Source: Streptomyces sp. R44
GTDB lineage: Bacteria > Actinomycetota > Actinomycetes > Streptomycetales > Streptomycetaceae
Assembly (NCBI RefSeq): GCF_041053105.1
Contig: NZ_CP163444.1
Coordinates: forward strand, 3,534,001 to 3,598,000
Reading direction: 5' to 3'
Length of the DNA stretch: 64,000 nt
Shown: one piece after another, positions 24,497-33,186 of the stretch
Numbering within the stretch: the first letter of the stretch is position 1
Layout: every line of letters starts with the position of its first letter
Translations under genes and position numbers: made by a program
Notes under the pieces: generated by a model
Seen by the model: only the letters and a program-made list of their open reading frames with translations
Databases searched by the model: none
What the model was told of the DNA's origin: nothing

Positions 24497-25240
24497 ATGC
24501 CTGCCGCCCCCCGCCGCACCGCCCTCGTCGCCGCCCTGAGCGCCGCCGTCGCCCTCGGAGCCACCGCCTGCGGCCCCTTCTCGGACGACGCGAAGCCGGC
24601 CGGGCCCTTCGGGGAGCTGACCGGATCGCAGATCGTCGACAAGGCCTTCGCGGCGACGAGGACCGCGAAGTCGATGACCGTGGACGTCGACGAGCAGGGA
24701 TCCGCCGAGCCGCTCAAGGCCTACCTGTCCCTCGACACGCAGGGACGGTGCGCCGGCACGCTGACGATCGGCGCGACCGGCACGGTCGAACTGATCAAGC
24801 CGGACGACAAGAACGCCTACATGCGCTTCGACGAGGCCTTCCTGCGCGAGCAGGTCAAGGAGGACGGCCCGGAGGCGCAGGACGCCATGGTCAAGGAGCT
24901 CAAGGGCCGCTGGATGAAGGGGCCCGTCTCCGACCCCGACAACAAGGGCATGCTGGAGCTCTGCGACCTGAAGGGGCTCCTCGACGGGTTCGAGCAGGGC
25001 GCGAGCGGGATCGCGAAGGGCGAGGAGACCACCGTCGGCGGCCAGAAGGCCCTGGCCCTGACGGAGCCGGGCGACGGCGGCGAGACCAACACCGTCTACG
25101 TGGCCACGCAGGGCACCCCGTACGTGCTGAAGATCGTCACGAAGGGCGGCGAGGAGCCGGGCACGATCACCTTCTCCCACTACGGGAAGCCGGTCGAGGC
25201 CAAGGCCCCGGCGGCGAAGGACGTCGTCGAGACCGGCTGA
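24497..25240 (+). CDS. LppX/LprAFG-like lipoprotein
   Basis: 247 residues. Lipoprotein signal ALVAALSAAVALGATAC with the Cys near residue 25. The mature part has the open alpha/beta layout of actinobacterial LolA/LppX-type carriers: helix GSQIVDKAFAATRTAKSMTV, a strand pair LKAYLSLDTQGRCAGTLTIG, and the ligand-facing KNAYMRFDEAF. It may carry lipids or a hydrophobic ligand; this is inferred. ATG 24497. Flanked by hairpins on both sides, so probably its own transcript. Confidence 0.78.
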   Translation: MPAAPRRTALVAALSAAVALGATACGPFSDDAKPAGPFGELTGSQIVDKAFAATRTAKSMTVDVDEQGSAEPLKAYLSLDTQGRCAGTLTIGATGTVELIKPDDKNAYMRFDEAFLREQVKEDGPEAQDAMVKELKGRWMKGPVSDPDNKGMLELCDLKGLLDGFEQGASGIAKGEETTVGGQKALALTEPGDGGETNTVYVATQGTPYVLKIVTKGGEEPGTITFSHYGKPVEAKAPAAKDVVETG

Positions 25241-25261
25241 CCGCCGGTCGGGACGCGAACG

Positions 25262-25302
25262 CGTGAGAGGGCCGTCACCCGGGGGGGAACGGCCCTCTCA
25301 CG
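25262..25302. terminator. Strong bidirectional terminator
   Basis: CGTGAGAGGGCCGT at 25262-25275 pairs perfectly with ACGGCCCTCTCACG at 25289-25302. It separates the convergent lipoprotein gene and the GNAT-like gene. Confidence 0.85.
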
Positions 25303-25326
25303 TATGCGTCGTACGCGTCGGACGTG

Positions 25327-26073
25327 TCAGACGCGGTGGCGCACCCACACATTGGGCTCCACGTACACCGCGTAGCCGCGCGCGGCCTCGCAGTGCACCG
25401 GGACCAGCGCGCCCGCGACCTCGACCGGGCCGTCCGTGTCGAAGGGCAGGCCGGTCCACGTCCGCCACTGGTCGAGGGAGCCGGAGACCGTCATGGACGC
25501 CGGGGCCACCGCCTCGATCACACCGCCCGCGCGCACATGGACGCGGAGCCACGGGTCGTGCGGCAGGCCGTCGGCCTCACGTGTACGGAAGGCGTACTCG
25601 TGGATGGAGGCCTCGGGCTCCAGGTGCTTGCCGTTGGGGCGGACCGGGGCGACCAGCTCGGCGAAACCGCGCCTGCCGACGTTCTCCCGCATGGCGGCGA
25701 GCATCCTGTGCGAGATGCCCTTGCCGAGGTGGGCGAGGTCGACGGTGATCTCGATCGCGCTCACCGTGTCGGCCTCCCGGCCGTGCCGCAGATCGGAGAA
25801 GGCCCAGTTGAGGACCTCGTCCCAGCCGCGGGCGGGCAGCTCGCGGCGGCCCTCCACGTCCAGCCGGAAGGGCACGCTGAAGCCACGGGCGACGACCGCG
25901 CCCCCGGCGTCGGTGGCGACGAGCACGAACTCCGGGAAGTCCCGCACGATCCGGCCCATGTTGGCCCAGCCGACCGGGTCGTACATCATGAACTCGGGCC
26001 AGAGGTCCTTCATGGACCACATCGCCCCTTCGAGCTCGGGTCGTTCGGCGAGGGTCGATATGTTCAGGTCCAT
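25327..26073 (-). CDS. GNAT-like acetyltransferase, 248 aa
   Basis: Residues about 100-145 (DTVSAIEITVDLAHLGKGIS; HRMLAAMRENVGRRGFAELV) fit the cofactor loop of a GNAT, with an incomplete QxxGxG/A signature (HLGKGIS). The rest (MWSMKDLWPEFMMYDPVGWA; PHDPWLRVHVRAGGVIEAVA) is family-specific. Family members occur across Streptomyces as hypothetical or N-acetyltransferase proteins. Start ATG 26073. Substrate unknown. Confidence 0.72.
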   Translation of the reverse strand: MDLNISTLAERPELEGAMWSMKDLWPEFMMYDPVGWANMGRIVRDFPEFVLVATDAGGAVVARGFSVPFRLDVEGRRELPARGWDEVLNWAFSDLRHGREADTVSAIEITVDLAHLGKGISHRMLAAMRENVGRRGFAELVAPVRPNGKHLEPEASIHEYAFRTREADGLPHDPWLRVHVRAGGVIEAVAPASMTVSGSLDQWRTWTGLPFDTDGPVEVAGALVPVHCEAARGYAVYVEPNVWVRHRV

Positions 26074-26117
26074 ACCGCCAGGTTAAAGATCGTTCACGGA
26101 GTGCCCAACCGTTTTTT

Positions 26118-26558
26118 CTACGGCAGTCGCTCCTGCGGGCAGCCGGCGAGGACCCGCTTCATCGCGTCCCGCTCCCCCGCCGTCACCCACACCCCGTACT
26201 TCTTCTTCACCGCGACCTGCCGGGCCACGTACGTGCAGCGGTAGGCGCGGTTCGGCGGCAGCCAGGTCGCGGCGTCGCCGTCGGACTTGCGGCGGTTGGT
26301 GGCGGCGTCGACGGCGAGGAGGTTGAGCGGGTCGTTGGCGAAGCGGCGCCGGGTCTCGCCGTCCCACTTCTGCGCCCCCTTCTGCCAGGCGTCGGAGAGC
26401 GCGACGACATGGTCGATGTCGACCTTGGAGCGGCCCCGGACGTAGCGGACGGTGGTGCCGGTGTACGGGTCGTCGGTGAGGGTGCCGGAGGCGACCTTGC
26501 AGTGGCCGTCGGTGAAGCGGACGCCGGTCAGGTCGCGCTTGAGTATGTCGTCGCGGGT
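26118..26558 (-). pseudogene. 3' half of an HNH-family (DUF1524) lipoprotein gene, split by an inserted element
   Basis: From the left junction at 26558 to the stop at 26118 the minus strand reads [20 protein letters not shown], then the HNH core VDIDHVVALSDAWQKGAQKW and NLLAVDAATNRRKSDGDAAT with WLPPNRAYRCTYVARQ. It has no start. Joined to 33099-32851 it makes one continuous HNH endonuclease-family protein of about 225 residues, so this is the C-terminal part of a gene broken by the 26557-32850 insertion. It keeps the catalytic DHVV and Asn residues but cannot be made alone. Confidence 0.9.
26552..26558. repeat. Left junction, 7-bp CGCGGGT direct repeat
   Basis: CGCGGGT here is repeated exactly at 32850-32856. 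The two copies flank the 6.3-kb element, and only one is needed to restore the HNH frame. Tn554-type elements are flanked by short core sequences of similar length. Confidence 0.8.
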
Positions 26559-26641
26559 TATCTGCAGGCCCTTCTTCCTTGTGAGAGACGTGAGTGACAG
26601 CCGTGTCCTCCCTTTGTGTCTCGCCGTTATCAGTCACACCA

Positions 26642-26654
26642 AGAGGCACATGAG
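26642..26654 (+). repeat. Left subterminal inverted repeat
   Basis: AGAGGCACATGAG, whose complement is at 32764-32776. It starts 85 bp from the left end and ends 32 bp before the first integrase start. Likely an arm-type recombinase site or a regulatory site shared by both ends. Confidence 0.6.
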
Positions 26655-26685
26655 CGACATGCTCGGACAAGGGGAGGACTCAGCG

Positions 26686-27804
26686 ATGTTGTGCACGGAG
26701 AGGGCCGTCTCTCCCACCACGGGAGAGGTCACCTGGTTACTCGTCGACGAGGAGACGTACCGGCCTCATCGCGAGGCACGGGAGTTCTCGCTCTACCTGC
26801 GGGGCGCCGGGCGCTCACCGCAGACGCAGCGCGCATACATTCCCCGGGTCGGACGCTTCCTCAACTGGTGTGCCGGGCGGGGCACTGACTGGAAGACCGC
26901 CGGCCTCGGGGACATGACGAGATTCAAGTTCCATATCGAGCGAACACCCATCCGACAGGGGCAGTTGCCCTCGGGGAAGACAGTCAATGCCGTTCTCACC
27001 GCTGTCTGCGAGTTCCTACGGTTCTGCGCTGTCCAGGGGCATGTGGAGCATGAAGTCGCCGCACGCCTGAGTGAGCCACGCTTCCTGACGTCGCCGCCGA
27101 GCGGCTTCGACCCGGGGGAAGGCGGCCAGCACCTCATGATCAAGACTCGCGTCCTGAAGGCGCCGACGATCGAAACAGCACCCGCAATTCTCACCGATCC
27201 CCAGGTCAGGGAGGTGCTGGAGACGGCCCGTTCAGCCCGGGATCGGCTGCTCCTGACGGTGCTCGTGGAAGGGGGACTGCGGATCGGCGAGGCTCTCGGA
27301 CTGCGGCGGGAGGACATGCACCTGCTTCCCGACTCGACGCATCTGGGCTGCCGTACGCGAGGCGCCCATGTCCATGTCCGCCCCAGGCAGGACAACGTGA
27401 ACGGCGCACGAGCGAAGGCAGGCCGCCATCGGGCGGTACCGCTGACTGAAGGTGCCGTGCACAGGTACCGCGACCATCTTTCGGAGCGTGAGAACGTGCC
27501 GGAAGCCGTCAGTTGCGACTACGTGTTCGTGAACCTCGCCGGGCCGTACGCGGGCAGGCCGATGACGTACTCCAACGCCAAGCAGATCGTCGAGCGGATC
27601 GGGGAGCGCTGCGGCTTCCGCGCCCGTCCGCACATGATGCGGCACACCGCGGCAACGCGATGGATTCGCAGCGGAGTCTCACCGGACGTCGTCCAGACGC
27701 TGCTGGGCCATGCCTCATCCGCGAGCACCGCTGTCTATCTCCACGCCCAGGACGAGGAACTCCGAGCCGCTGTCGAGCGTGTCTCGCCGGAGGTAATCCG
27801 ATGA
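26686..27804 (+). CDS. Tyrosine recombinase, TnpA-like
   Basis: 372 residues. N-terminal SAM-like/core-binding part ([40 protein letters not shown]), then the catalytic domain with Arg in [16 protein letters not shown], HxxR in [13 protein letters not shown], His in [16 protein letters not shown] and Tyr just after. All catalytic positions are present. GGGGAGG eight bases before ATG 26686 fixes the start. It overlaps the next recombinase by ATGA. Like TnpA of Tn554, it should cut and rejoin the element ends at the CGCGGGT core. Confidence 0.9.
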   Translation: MLCTERAVSPTTGEVTWLLVDEETYRPHREAREFSLYLRGAGRSPQTQRAYIPRVGRFLNWCAGRGTDWKTAGLGDMTRFKFHIERTPIRQGQLPSGKTVNAVLTAVCEFLRFCAVQGHVEHEVAARLSEPRFLTSPPSGFDPGEGGQHLMIKTRVLKAPTIETAPAILTDPQVREVLETARSARDRLLLTVLVEGGLRIGEALGLRREDMHLLPDSTHLGCRTRGAHVHVRPRQDNVNGARAKAGRHRAVPLTEGAVHRYRDHLSERENVPEAVSCDYVFVNLAGPYAGRPMTYSNAKQIVERIGERCGFRARPHMMRHTAATRWIRSGVSPDVVQTLLGHASSASTAVYLHAQDEELRAAVERVSPEVIR

Positions 27805-30002
27805 GGCAGGGGGCCGACTCGGCTGTCGTCGCGCTGCCACTCCAGGCGGATACATCTTGGGCTTCGTGGCTCGCGGAACGCCTGGTGTCCGGGTGGCGAG
27901 CGGCCGAGTGGGACGAGGGCGCACTGCTGTTCACCGCAGCCCCGGGCAACCCCGCGACCAGCGTATTCATCTGCAGGGTGGCGGCGTGCTCCACGCACGT
28001 TGCCCACAACGGCGGCCGCTGCAGCGCCTGCAGCAGAGCACGCTGGTCGCGGGGCAACCCGTCCGACTTCGACGTAACCTACGTACCCGATGCGGCGCGC
28101 CGTCGCCCCAATATCTCGACCGGGTCCCTTCCTGGAGTTTCCCAGTTCTCGCTCAGCGAGGTCTCCTCGGCAGTGCGGCGGGAGATCCAGTACGGAATCC
28201 AGCAGCGCGACGCCGCGGGGATCAACCTCGTGCCCCAGCGCGTCCGTCGTATGGTCGTCGCTCTTCCCGCCCCATTGCCGACGCTCCTGGATCTCGACGA
28301 GTCGTTCGTGCGGGAGCTGCCGGCGGAACTCGCGGGGATGCTGAACGGGATCCTCCAACACGTCCGACGTGCGCGCTTGGAGTACGAGGGCACCGATCCG
28401 ACATCGGGAGACGTCTGGGAATGCTCCCTTGTGGGACTCGCCGCCGGTCCAGGGCGGAAATATACGGCCATGCACGGCGTCATCGACTTCCGCCCGGTCC
28501 GCCAGGCATGGCTGCGTGAGCTGCTGAAGGACTACGGCCGTGCGGTACGCCCCAATGTCATCGAGTTCCGCCAAACCGTGTACGCCGCGACACTCGCCTC
28601 AGCCGCCCTGACCGATCGCCCCCACGGTGATGCACCTGAGAGGTTGTCGATGGCGGACATGAGCGCCGTGGTGGAGGCGTTCCGGATCGCCAAGCGTCCG
28701 GAGAACGGTCAGGACTACTCGACGAGCCACCGGCGGGCACTGCTGCGCCTATGGCGAGCGTTCCTCGAGTACGTACGACAGGCCGGGCTGATGGACCACA
28801 TCCCCGGCGGCTTCGCGCTGAACCCGAAATTCCACACCATCGCCGCGGTCGAGATCTCCGAGGACGAGATCGGCCGTGCCATCCCGGAACATGTCATCTC
28901 GCAGCTTGACGCTCACATCGAACTGCTCGGCACATCGACAGCGTACGAAAGCGGCGGCTGGACTGCCGCGGACTTCGCGCGGATGTACCAGGTTGCCTAC
29001 ATGGTTCTTCGGGACACAGGTCGGCGCCCTGGCGAGGTCACCAGCCTGCGCCGCGACTGTCTGCAATGGATCGACGGCAAACCGACTCTGATCTACGACA
29101 ACCACAAGCGACGCCGACACGGCCGCCGCTTGCCCATCACCGAGGCGACCGCCCAGGAGATCGAGTCCTGGCAGAAGGCTCTTCAGGGCCTGCCACCGGT
29201 ACCTGCGTGCGAGCAGTGGCTTTTCCCGTCACCAGGTCAGCGCAACCGGCCCCGGCGTGGTCACCTCACTCCTGCGCAGTTCTGCAACAGGATCTTCCGC
29301 GCCTGGGTCGACGAGGTCATTCCCGCGCTCGTGGACGAGCGTCTCAGCGACGACGGTGAGCCTCTCCCCTACGACCGCGCCCAGATCGTCCCGTACGGAT
29401 TCCGGCACGCCTACGCCCAACGCCACGCGGACGCGGGTACTCGCCCCGATGTCCTCCGGGAACTCATGGACCACCGATCGCTGGACGTCACCATGGGGTA
29501 CTACAAGGTCTCGCTCAGCCGGAAGCAGGAAGCCGTGCGCTCGGTCGCGTCGCTCGCTGTCGACCGGCACGGGAATTCCCGTGGCTTCAGCGACCCACTG
29601 GCCTACGAGGTGGAGAGCGTCGGAGTTCCGTACGGCGGCTGTACCGAGCCGAGCAATGTCAAGGCCGGGGGAGGGCACTGCCGCATCCGCTTCCAGTGCG
29701 CCGGATGCGACTTCTACCGGCCCGATCCCTCCTACTTGCCGGCTCTGGAACAGCAGATCGCGGACCTGCGGGCCGACAAGGAGGCCGCCCTGGCGATGGA
29801 GGCCGCGGACTGGGTCGTCCGCAATCTCGACGACCAGATCCGCGCGTACTCGAAGTCGGCCGTCGAGATGCGGAGGAAGCTCGACGCGCTGCCCGCCGAG
29901 GAGCGCGCGGTTGTCGAATCCGCCTCGCGCGAGCTGCGCAAGGCCCGCTCCGCAGCGGCCTTCGTCCCCTTGCAGGCACTGACGACACGGAGCCCCGAAT
30001 GA
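27801..30002 (+). CDS. Large tyrosine recombinase with two Cys clusters, TnpB-like
   Basis: 733 residues. N-terminal Cys cluster about 55-80 ([20 protein letters not shown]). A long helical central region. Catalytic domain at about 370-575 with Arg in [18 protein letters not shown], HxxR in [14 protein letters not shown], His in [17 protein letters not shown] and Tyr in GYY. A second Cys cluster near 615-640 ([20 protein letters not shown] then CAGC) and a terminal coiled coil. TnpB of Tn554 has this layout. Start overlaps tnpA stop; stop overlaps the tnpC-like start. Confidence 0.88.
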   Translation: MRQGADSAVVALPLQADTSWASWLAERLVSGWRAAEWDEGALLFTAAPGNPATSVFICRVAACSTHVAHNGGRCSACSRARWSRGNPSDFDVTYVPDAARRRPNISTGSLPGVSQFSLSEVSSAVRREIQYGIQQRDAAGINLVPQRVRRMVVALPAPLPTLLDLDESFVRELPAELAGMLNGILQHVRRARLEYEGTDPTSGDVWECSLVGLAAGPGRKYTAMHGVIDFRPVRQAWLRELLKDYGRAVRPNVIEFRQTVYAATLASAALTDRPHGDAPERLSMADMSAVVEAFRIAKRPENGQDYSTSHRRALLRLWRAFLEYVRQAGLMDHIPGGFALNPKFHTIAAVEISEDEIGRAIPEHVISQLDAHIELLGTSTAYESGGWTAADFARMYQVAYMVLRDTGRRPGEVTSLRRDCLQWIDGKPTLIYDNHKRRRHGRRLPITEATAQEIESWQKALQGLPPVPACEQWLFPSPGQRNRPRRGHLTPAQFCNRIFRAWVDEVIPALVDERLSDDGEPLPYDRAQIVPYGFRHAYAQRHADAGTRPDVLRELMDHRSLDVTMGYYKVSLSRKQEAVRSVASLAVDRHGNSRGFSDPLAYEVESVGVPYGGCTEPSNVKAGGGHCRIRFQCAGCDFYRPDPSYLPALEQQIADLRADKEAALAMEAADWVVRNLDDQIRAYSKSAVEMRRKLDALPAEERAVVESASRELRKARSAAAFVPLQALTTRSPE

Positions 30003-30622
30003 AAAGTCCCGTCGCTTCCGGCAGCAATGACCGGAACTCACGGGTCGAGCGCCTGCGCGCCAGCCGTGCCAAGGACAGCGAGGACAAGACCAAGCGCGCG
30101 CTCGATGCAGTGGACGTCCTTCTCCACTCGGGACGACGCATCACCGTCAGCCAGGTGGCGCGGGACGCTGCGGTGTCCACGTGGTTCGTCTACAACCAGC
30201 CCCAGGTGCACCAGGCCGTTCAGGACGGCATCACCGCCCAGCGAGAACAAGTACGTCACGTCTCCCCCGGCCCGGAAGCAAAGCGGGTGTCCCCTGCCGG
30301 GCTGGCGACAGATCTCGCCCTGGCACGCGAAGAGATCAAAGAGCTCAAGAGGGAACGCGACCAGCTCCGGAACCGGGTCCGGCTGTCTCTCGGCGCCGAG
30401 CTGGACGGAGTGAACCAAGACAAGCTGATCGAGCGGGTGCAGCACCTGGAGCAGCGGAACACCACTCTGGATCAGGAACTGTCAGAGGCCAGGGGGCGGA
30501 TCGCCGCCCTGGAGGGCCGGCTGCGTGAGACGGAAGACGATCTCACCGCCGCACGAGCCGGGCTCCGCCGTGCGATGCGGGCCGTTCCGTCCCCGGACGG
30601 AGTCAGAACGGGGGATCGTTGA
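29999..30622 (+). CDS. DUF6262/TnpC-like accessory protein
   Basis: 207 residues. N-terminal helical DNA-binding-like part (ERLRASRAKDSEDKTKRALD; RRITVSQVARDAAVSTWFVY, an HTH) followed by coiled coil (LALAREEIKELKRERDQLRN; ERVQHLEQRNTTLDQELSEA). This matches the small third gene of TnpABC units, which in Tn554 influences orientation and efficiency of transposition. ATG 29999 overlaps the tnpB stop. Its 3' end overlaps the convergent repeat protein by 20 bp. Confidence 0.82.
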   Translation: MKSPVASGSNDRNSRVERLRASRAKDSEDKTKRALDAVDVLLHSGRRITVSQVARDAAVSTWFVYNQPQVHQAVQDGITAQREQVRHVSPGPEAKRVSPAGLATDLALAREEIKELKRERDQLRNRVRLSLGAELDGVNQDKLIERVQHLEQRNTTLDQELSEARGRIAALEGRLRETEDDLTAARAGLRRAMRAVPSPDGVRTGDR

Positions 30623-31961
30623 AGAGCGAGCCGGTCCAGACAGGTGCGACCGGCTCGGATTCGCGCTGCTGAAGGAGCACGACAGCGTCTTTGACGCGGC
30701 CCAGGTCGATGAGGTGGCCGGCCAGGGAGCCGCTGTGAGCGGAGGCATACGGTTCGAGAGCGGCTACGGCTTCCTCGATCCGACCGTTCTTGGCGAGGAG
30801 ATCGGAAATGATCCAGGCCGCATACGAGGTGTCGCCCTCAGGGTGCGCCCGCGCCTGCTCGACCGCCTCGTCGAGCAGGCCGCAGTCGGCCATGAGCGGA
30901 AGGCGCAACCGGAAGAAGTCCCACTCCTCCCGCCCATCACGGCGCGCCTTGAGGGCGTCGAGGTAGGCCAGGCCGTCCAGGGCGCGGCCATGGTCGGCAT
31001 ACAGGGTGCACAGTGTGTGGACGATCCAGTCCTCCGCGCCACCGGGTGAGTCCGCGAGCACGCGCATCACCCCGATCGCCTCATGGCCCCGGCCGTGCCG
31101 GACCAGGAGCTGCGCCAAGTGCACCGCACCGTTGCGCTGGCAGACCGGTGAGTCGCCCGGCTGCCGGTACACGGCGATGGCCCCTTCCACATCACCGCGC
31201 TCCTCCAACACCTCGGCCAGGCGCCGCGCGGCGTCACCGAGGTACTCGGTCGCCGCGTACGCACGCAGTTCCTCGATCCGATCGTGCCGAGCGAGCAGAT
31301 CGGCCAACTGGTCGTGATTGTTGACGGAGGTGATGTGCTGCCGGGTGTGCAGCAGGGCGATCGCTTCGTCGACGCGGCCCTGACGTTCGCGGATCGTGGC
31401 AAGCAGCCCGATTGCCGTGTCGGGGTCGAGGCCTCGGCAGCACCATGGGCTGTCGCACCGGTGCTGGTCCGGGATCCGGGCGGCCAGCAGCGCGGCGATG
31501 TCTTCGTCCCGGTCTGTTCCCTCCGTTATGTCGACCAGGGCGGTGGCAAGGAACCAGTCCTCCACCCCGGCGCTCAGCCGACTGATCGCCTCGTCCGTAC
31601 GTCCGTGCCGGGCAAGCAGCCGCGCGAAGAACTCGAGCGGAAGCCCTCCGACCTCTGTGTACGGCCGGACCAGGAGGATCGCCTCCTCAGCCCGCCCCCA
31701 GCTCTCCAGCAGCTCCGCCTGGGCCTGGGCGGCCGGCCACCAGCCCGTGGCGACGTACGGAGCAAGCACCTCCAACGCCTCGGCCTGCCGACCTTGGTCG
31801 CCGAGCAGCCGCGCCCACTCCCGCGCGCAGAACCACTCCCCACGGCCGGCCTGGAACTCCACCTCCTCCATGTGGCCCAGCTCGAGAAGTCGGGTGACCA
31901 GGAGCGGAGGAATGCAGCCGGACAACGTCCGGGTCCGGTAGTCGAGATCAGCAGCGTCCAC
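30603..31961 (-). CDS. Helical repeat (TPR/SEL1-like) protein, element cargo
   Basis: 452 residues, made almost entirely of about 30-residue helical pairs with a pattern like LLARHGRTDEAISRLSAG, IRERQGRVDEAIALLHTR and LLVRHGRGHEAIGVMRVLAD. No signal peptide, membrane segment or enzymatic motif. Such tetratricopeptide-like proteins in Streptomyces mobile elements are of unknown function and may bind a protein partner. GTG 31961 begins the conserved start VDAADLDYRTRTLSG. Opposite strand to the recombinases. Confidence 0.8.
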   Translation of the reverse strand: MDAADLDYRTRTLSGCIPPLLVTRLLELGHMEEVEFQAGRGEWFCAREWARLLGDQGRQAEALEVLAPYVATGWWPAAQAQAELLESWGRAEEAILLVRPYTEVGGLPLEFFARLLARHGRTDEAISRLSAGVEDWFLATALVDITEGTDRDEDIAALLAARIPDQHRCDSPWCCRGLDPDTAIGLLATIRERQGRVDEAIALLHTRQHITSVNNHDQLADLLARHDRIEELRAYAATEYLGDAARRLAEVLEERGDVEGAIAVYRQPGDSPVCQRNGAVHLAQLLVRHGRGHEAIGVMRVLADSPGGAEDWIVHTLCTLYADHGRALDGLAYLDALKARRDGREEWDFFRLRLPLMADCGLLDEAVEQARAHPEGDTSYAAWIISDLLAKNGRIEEAVAALEPYASAHSGSLAGHLIDLGRVKDAVVLLQQRESEPVAPVWTGSLFNDPPF

Positions 31962-31997
31962 GGCAGTGCACCCTAGCCACCGCCTCCGACATCGCCG

Positions 31998-32768
31998 TCA
32001 GTCTGCGCACTGCTTCAGCATCGTCGCCTTGTCCGCTCTCGTCACCGGAAGGTCGTATTTGAGGGCCACCTGTGCGAAGCGGACCGCGTAGGAGCACCTC
32101 ACTTGCTTGTCCGGAGGCAGCCAAGACGCCGGTCCGGAATCGCCCTTGGCCGAGTTGGCCCGGCCCTGGACCGGGATCAGATTCAACACGTCGTTGGCGA
32201 GCTGCTCGCGCTTGCTCTTCGGCCAGCGAGACGAACCCATCTGCCAGCTGTACGACAGCGGCACCACGTGGTCTATCTGCACCTCGGAGGCCTGCTGTTT
32301 GCGCCACTCGATGGTCGTCCCGGTGTACGGGTCGTCCAGCGTCATGGCGATCACGACGCAGTCGGAGCCGGCTCGGAAACGAAGCTTCTGGCCATCGCGA
32401 CGAATGAGATCATTTCGCGTGTCACACCCGTTCCTCGCGAGCGGCACCCCGTCGGCCGTGTCCATCCATGCATAGCCGAACTTGTCGCGGTCGTAGCCAG
32501 TCTTCGGCCCCCGCCCCTTCACGGACACTTCCTCGATGAGCTTGCGGGCCTCGGCCCTGTCCTCCGCGGTCGGCAGGGGCGCGAGCCCTGGCTTAGTACC
32601 GTCCGGGTTCTTGAGCGGGCTGACCGCCCGCCCACCGGGAGCCGGTCCGGGCCCCGCGGAGGAGCCGTCATCGCCGAGACCCTCGCATCCCGACGCGAGG
32701 AGCACGGCAGCCGTCGCCACCGTCACCGCACGGAGAAAACGCACGCCACCCGCCCTCTTGTGACTCAT
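31998..32768 (-). CDS. HNH-family (DUF1524) lipoprotein, element cargo
   Basis: 256 residues. Lipoprotein signal (VTVATAAVLLASGCEGLGDD, lipobox LASGC), then KGRGPKTGYDRDKFGYAWMD, CDTRNDLIRRD, a ββα-metal core VQIDHVVPLSYSWQMGSSRW and NLIPVQGRANSAKGDSGPAS with WLPPDKQVRCSYAVRFAQ. It is homologous along its length to the host gene the element interrupts. ATG 32768 is chosen because it opens the signal peptide and lies inside the AGAGGCACATGAG repeat; another ATG is at 32786. Predicted wall-facing nuclease of unknown substrate. Confidence 0.88.
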   Translation of the reverse strand: MSHKRAGGVRFLRAVTVATAAVLLASGCEGLGDDGSSAGPGPAPGGRAVSPLKNPDGTKPGLAPLPTAEDRAEARKLIEEVSVKGRGPKTGYDRDKFGYAWMDTADGVPLARNGCDTRNDLIRRDGQKLRFRAGSDCVVIAMTLDDPYTGTTIEWRKQQASEVQIDHVVPLSYSWQMGSSRWPKSKREQLANDVLNLIPVQGRANSAKGDSGPASWLPPDKQVRCSYAVRFAQVALKYDLPVTRADKATMLKQCAD

Positions 32769-32776
32769 GTGCCTCT
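32764..32776 (-). repeat. Right subterminal inverted repeat
   Basis: Complement of AGAGGCACATGAG at 26642-26654, 74 bp from the right end. It includes the ATG of the cargo HNH gene. Likely a recombinase arm site or regulatory site. Confidence 0.6.
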
Positions 32777-32849
32777 CAGTAAGCACAACTCACCATCCCC
32801 TGCATGAGCTGCGCAAATGCCTCAGTCACCCGGCGAAGCATAGAGATAA

Positions 32850-32856
32850 CGCGGGT
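32850..32856. repeat. Right junction, 7-bp CGCGGGT direct repeat
   Basis: Second copy of the CGCGGGT at 26552-26558. The bases after it (GCCGCAGCC) continue the host gene. Confidence 0.8.
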
Positions 32857-33099
32857 GCCGCAGCCGTTGCCGTCGACGTCCACCCAGGCGCGGCCGAACT
32901 TGTCCCGCTCGTAACCGGTCTTCGGGGCGCGGCCCTTGACGGTGAGGGTGTCCACGGCGGCGAGCGCGGTCCCGCGCGCGGCGGGCCTACCGCCCGCGCC
33001 GCCGGACGGCTCGCCCCCTCCGCCCGGCGAACAGGCGCCGGCCGTGAGTACGGCGGTGGCGGCGAGGGCCGCGGGCAGGATCGTTCGACGTGTCAGCAC
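32851..33099 (-). pseudogene. 5' half of the interrupted HNH-family lipoprotein gene
   Basis: The minus strand reads VLTRRTILPAALAATAVLTA, lipobox near TAGAC, a Gly-rich spacer, LTVKGRAPKTGYERDKFGRA and WVDVDGNGCGTR, then hits the element. Translation would run 24 more codons into the element and stop at 32776. The other half is at 26558-26118. GTG 33099 is the start (CCTAGGATCCCAGG before it is a poor site). The gene is convergent with nothing and sits 87 bp from the SCO6745-type gene. Confidence 0.88.
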
Positions 33100-33186
33100 C
33101 CTGGGATCCTAGGCCGAGGAGTGCGGGACCCTTCGGATCTTTGGTCCCGAATCGGACGGCCCGAAGGCCCGGGGTGTGAGGTCGCG

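Larger units (their letters stand above)
26557..32850. mobile_element. Tn554-like transposon inserted in an HNH lipoprotein gene
   Basis: Ends: GTTATCT at 26557-26563 and its complement AGATAAC at 32844-32850; a 13-bp subterminal inverted repeat AGAGGCACATGAG at 26642-26654 with its complement at 32764-32776. Content: two tyrosine recombinases and a TnpC-like protein in one chain (26686-30622, like TnpABC of Tn554), then on the other strand a repeat protein and an HNH-family lipoprotein. Base composition is visibly lower in GC than in the flanks. Exact ends are ambiguous by two bases because GT of GTTATCT overlaps the core. Confidence 0.85.

Noticed and set aside
29696..30622. Longer start for the TnpC-like protein
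   Set aside because: The frame extends upstream through the coding end of the second recombinase, but ATG 29999 overlaps its stop and the conserved N-terminus begins there.
32776..33099. A 107-aa protein spanning host HNH start and element end
   Set aside because: The last 24 codons come from the transposon end and give no HNH domain; it is a truncated reading, not a designed gene.
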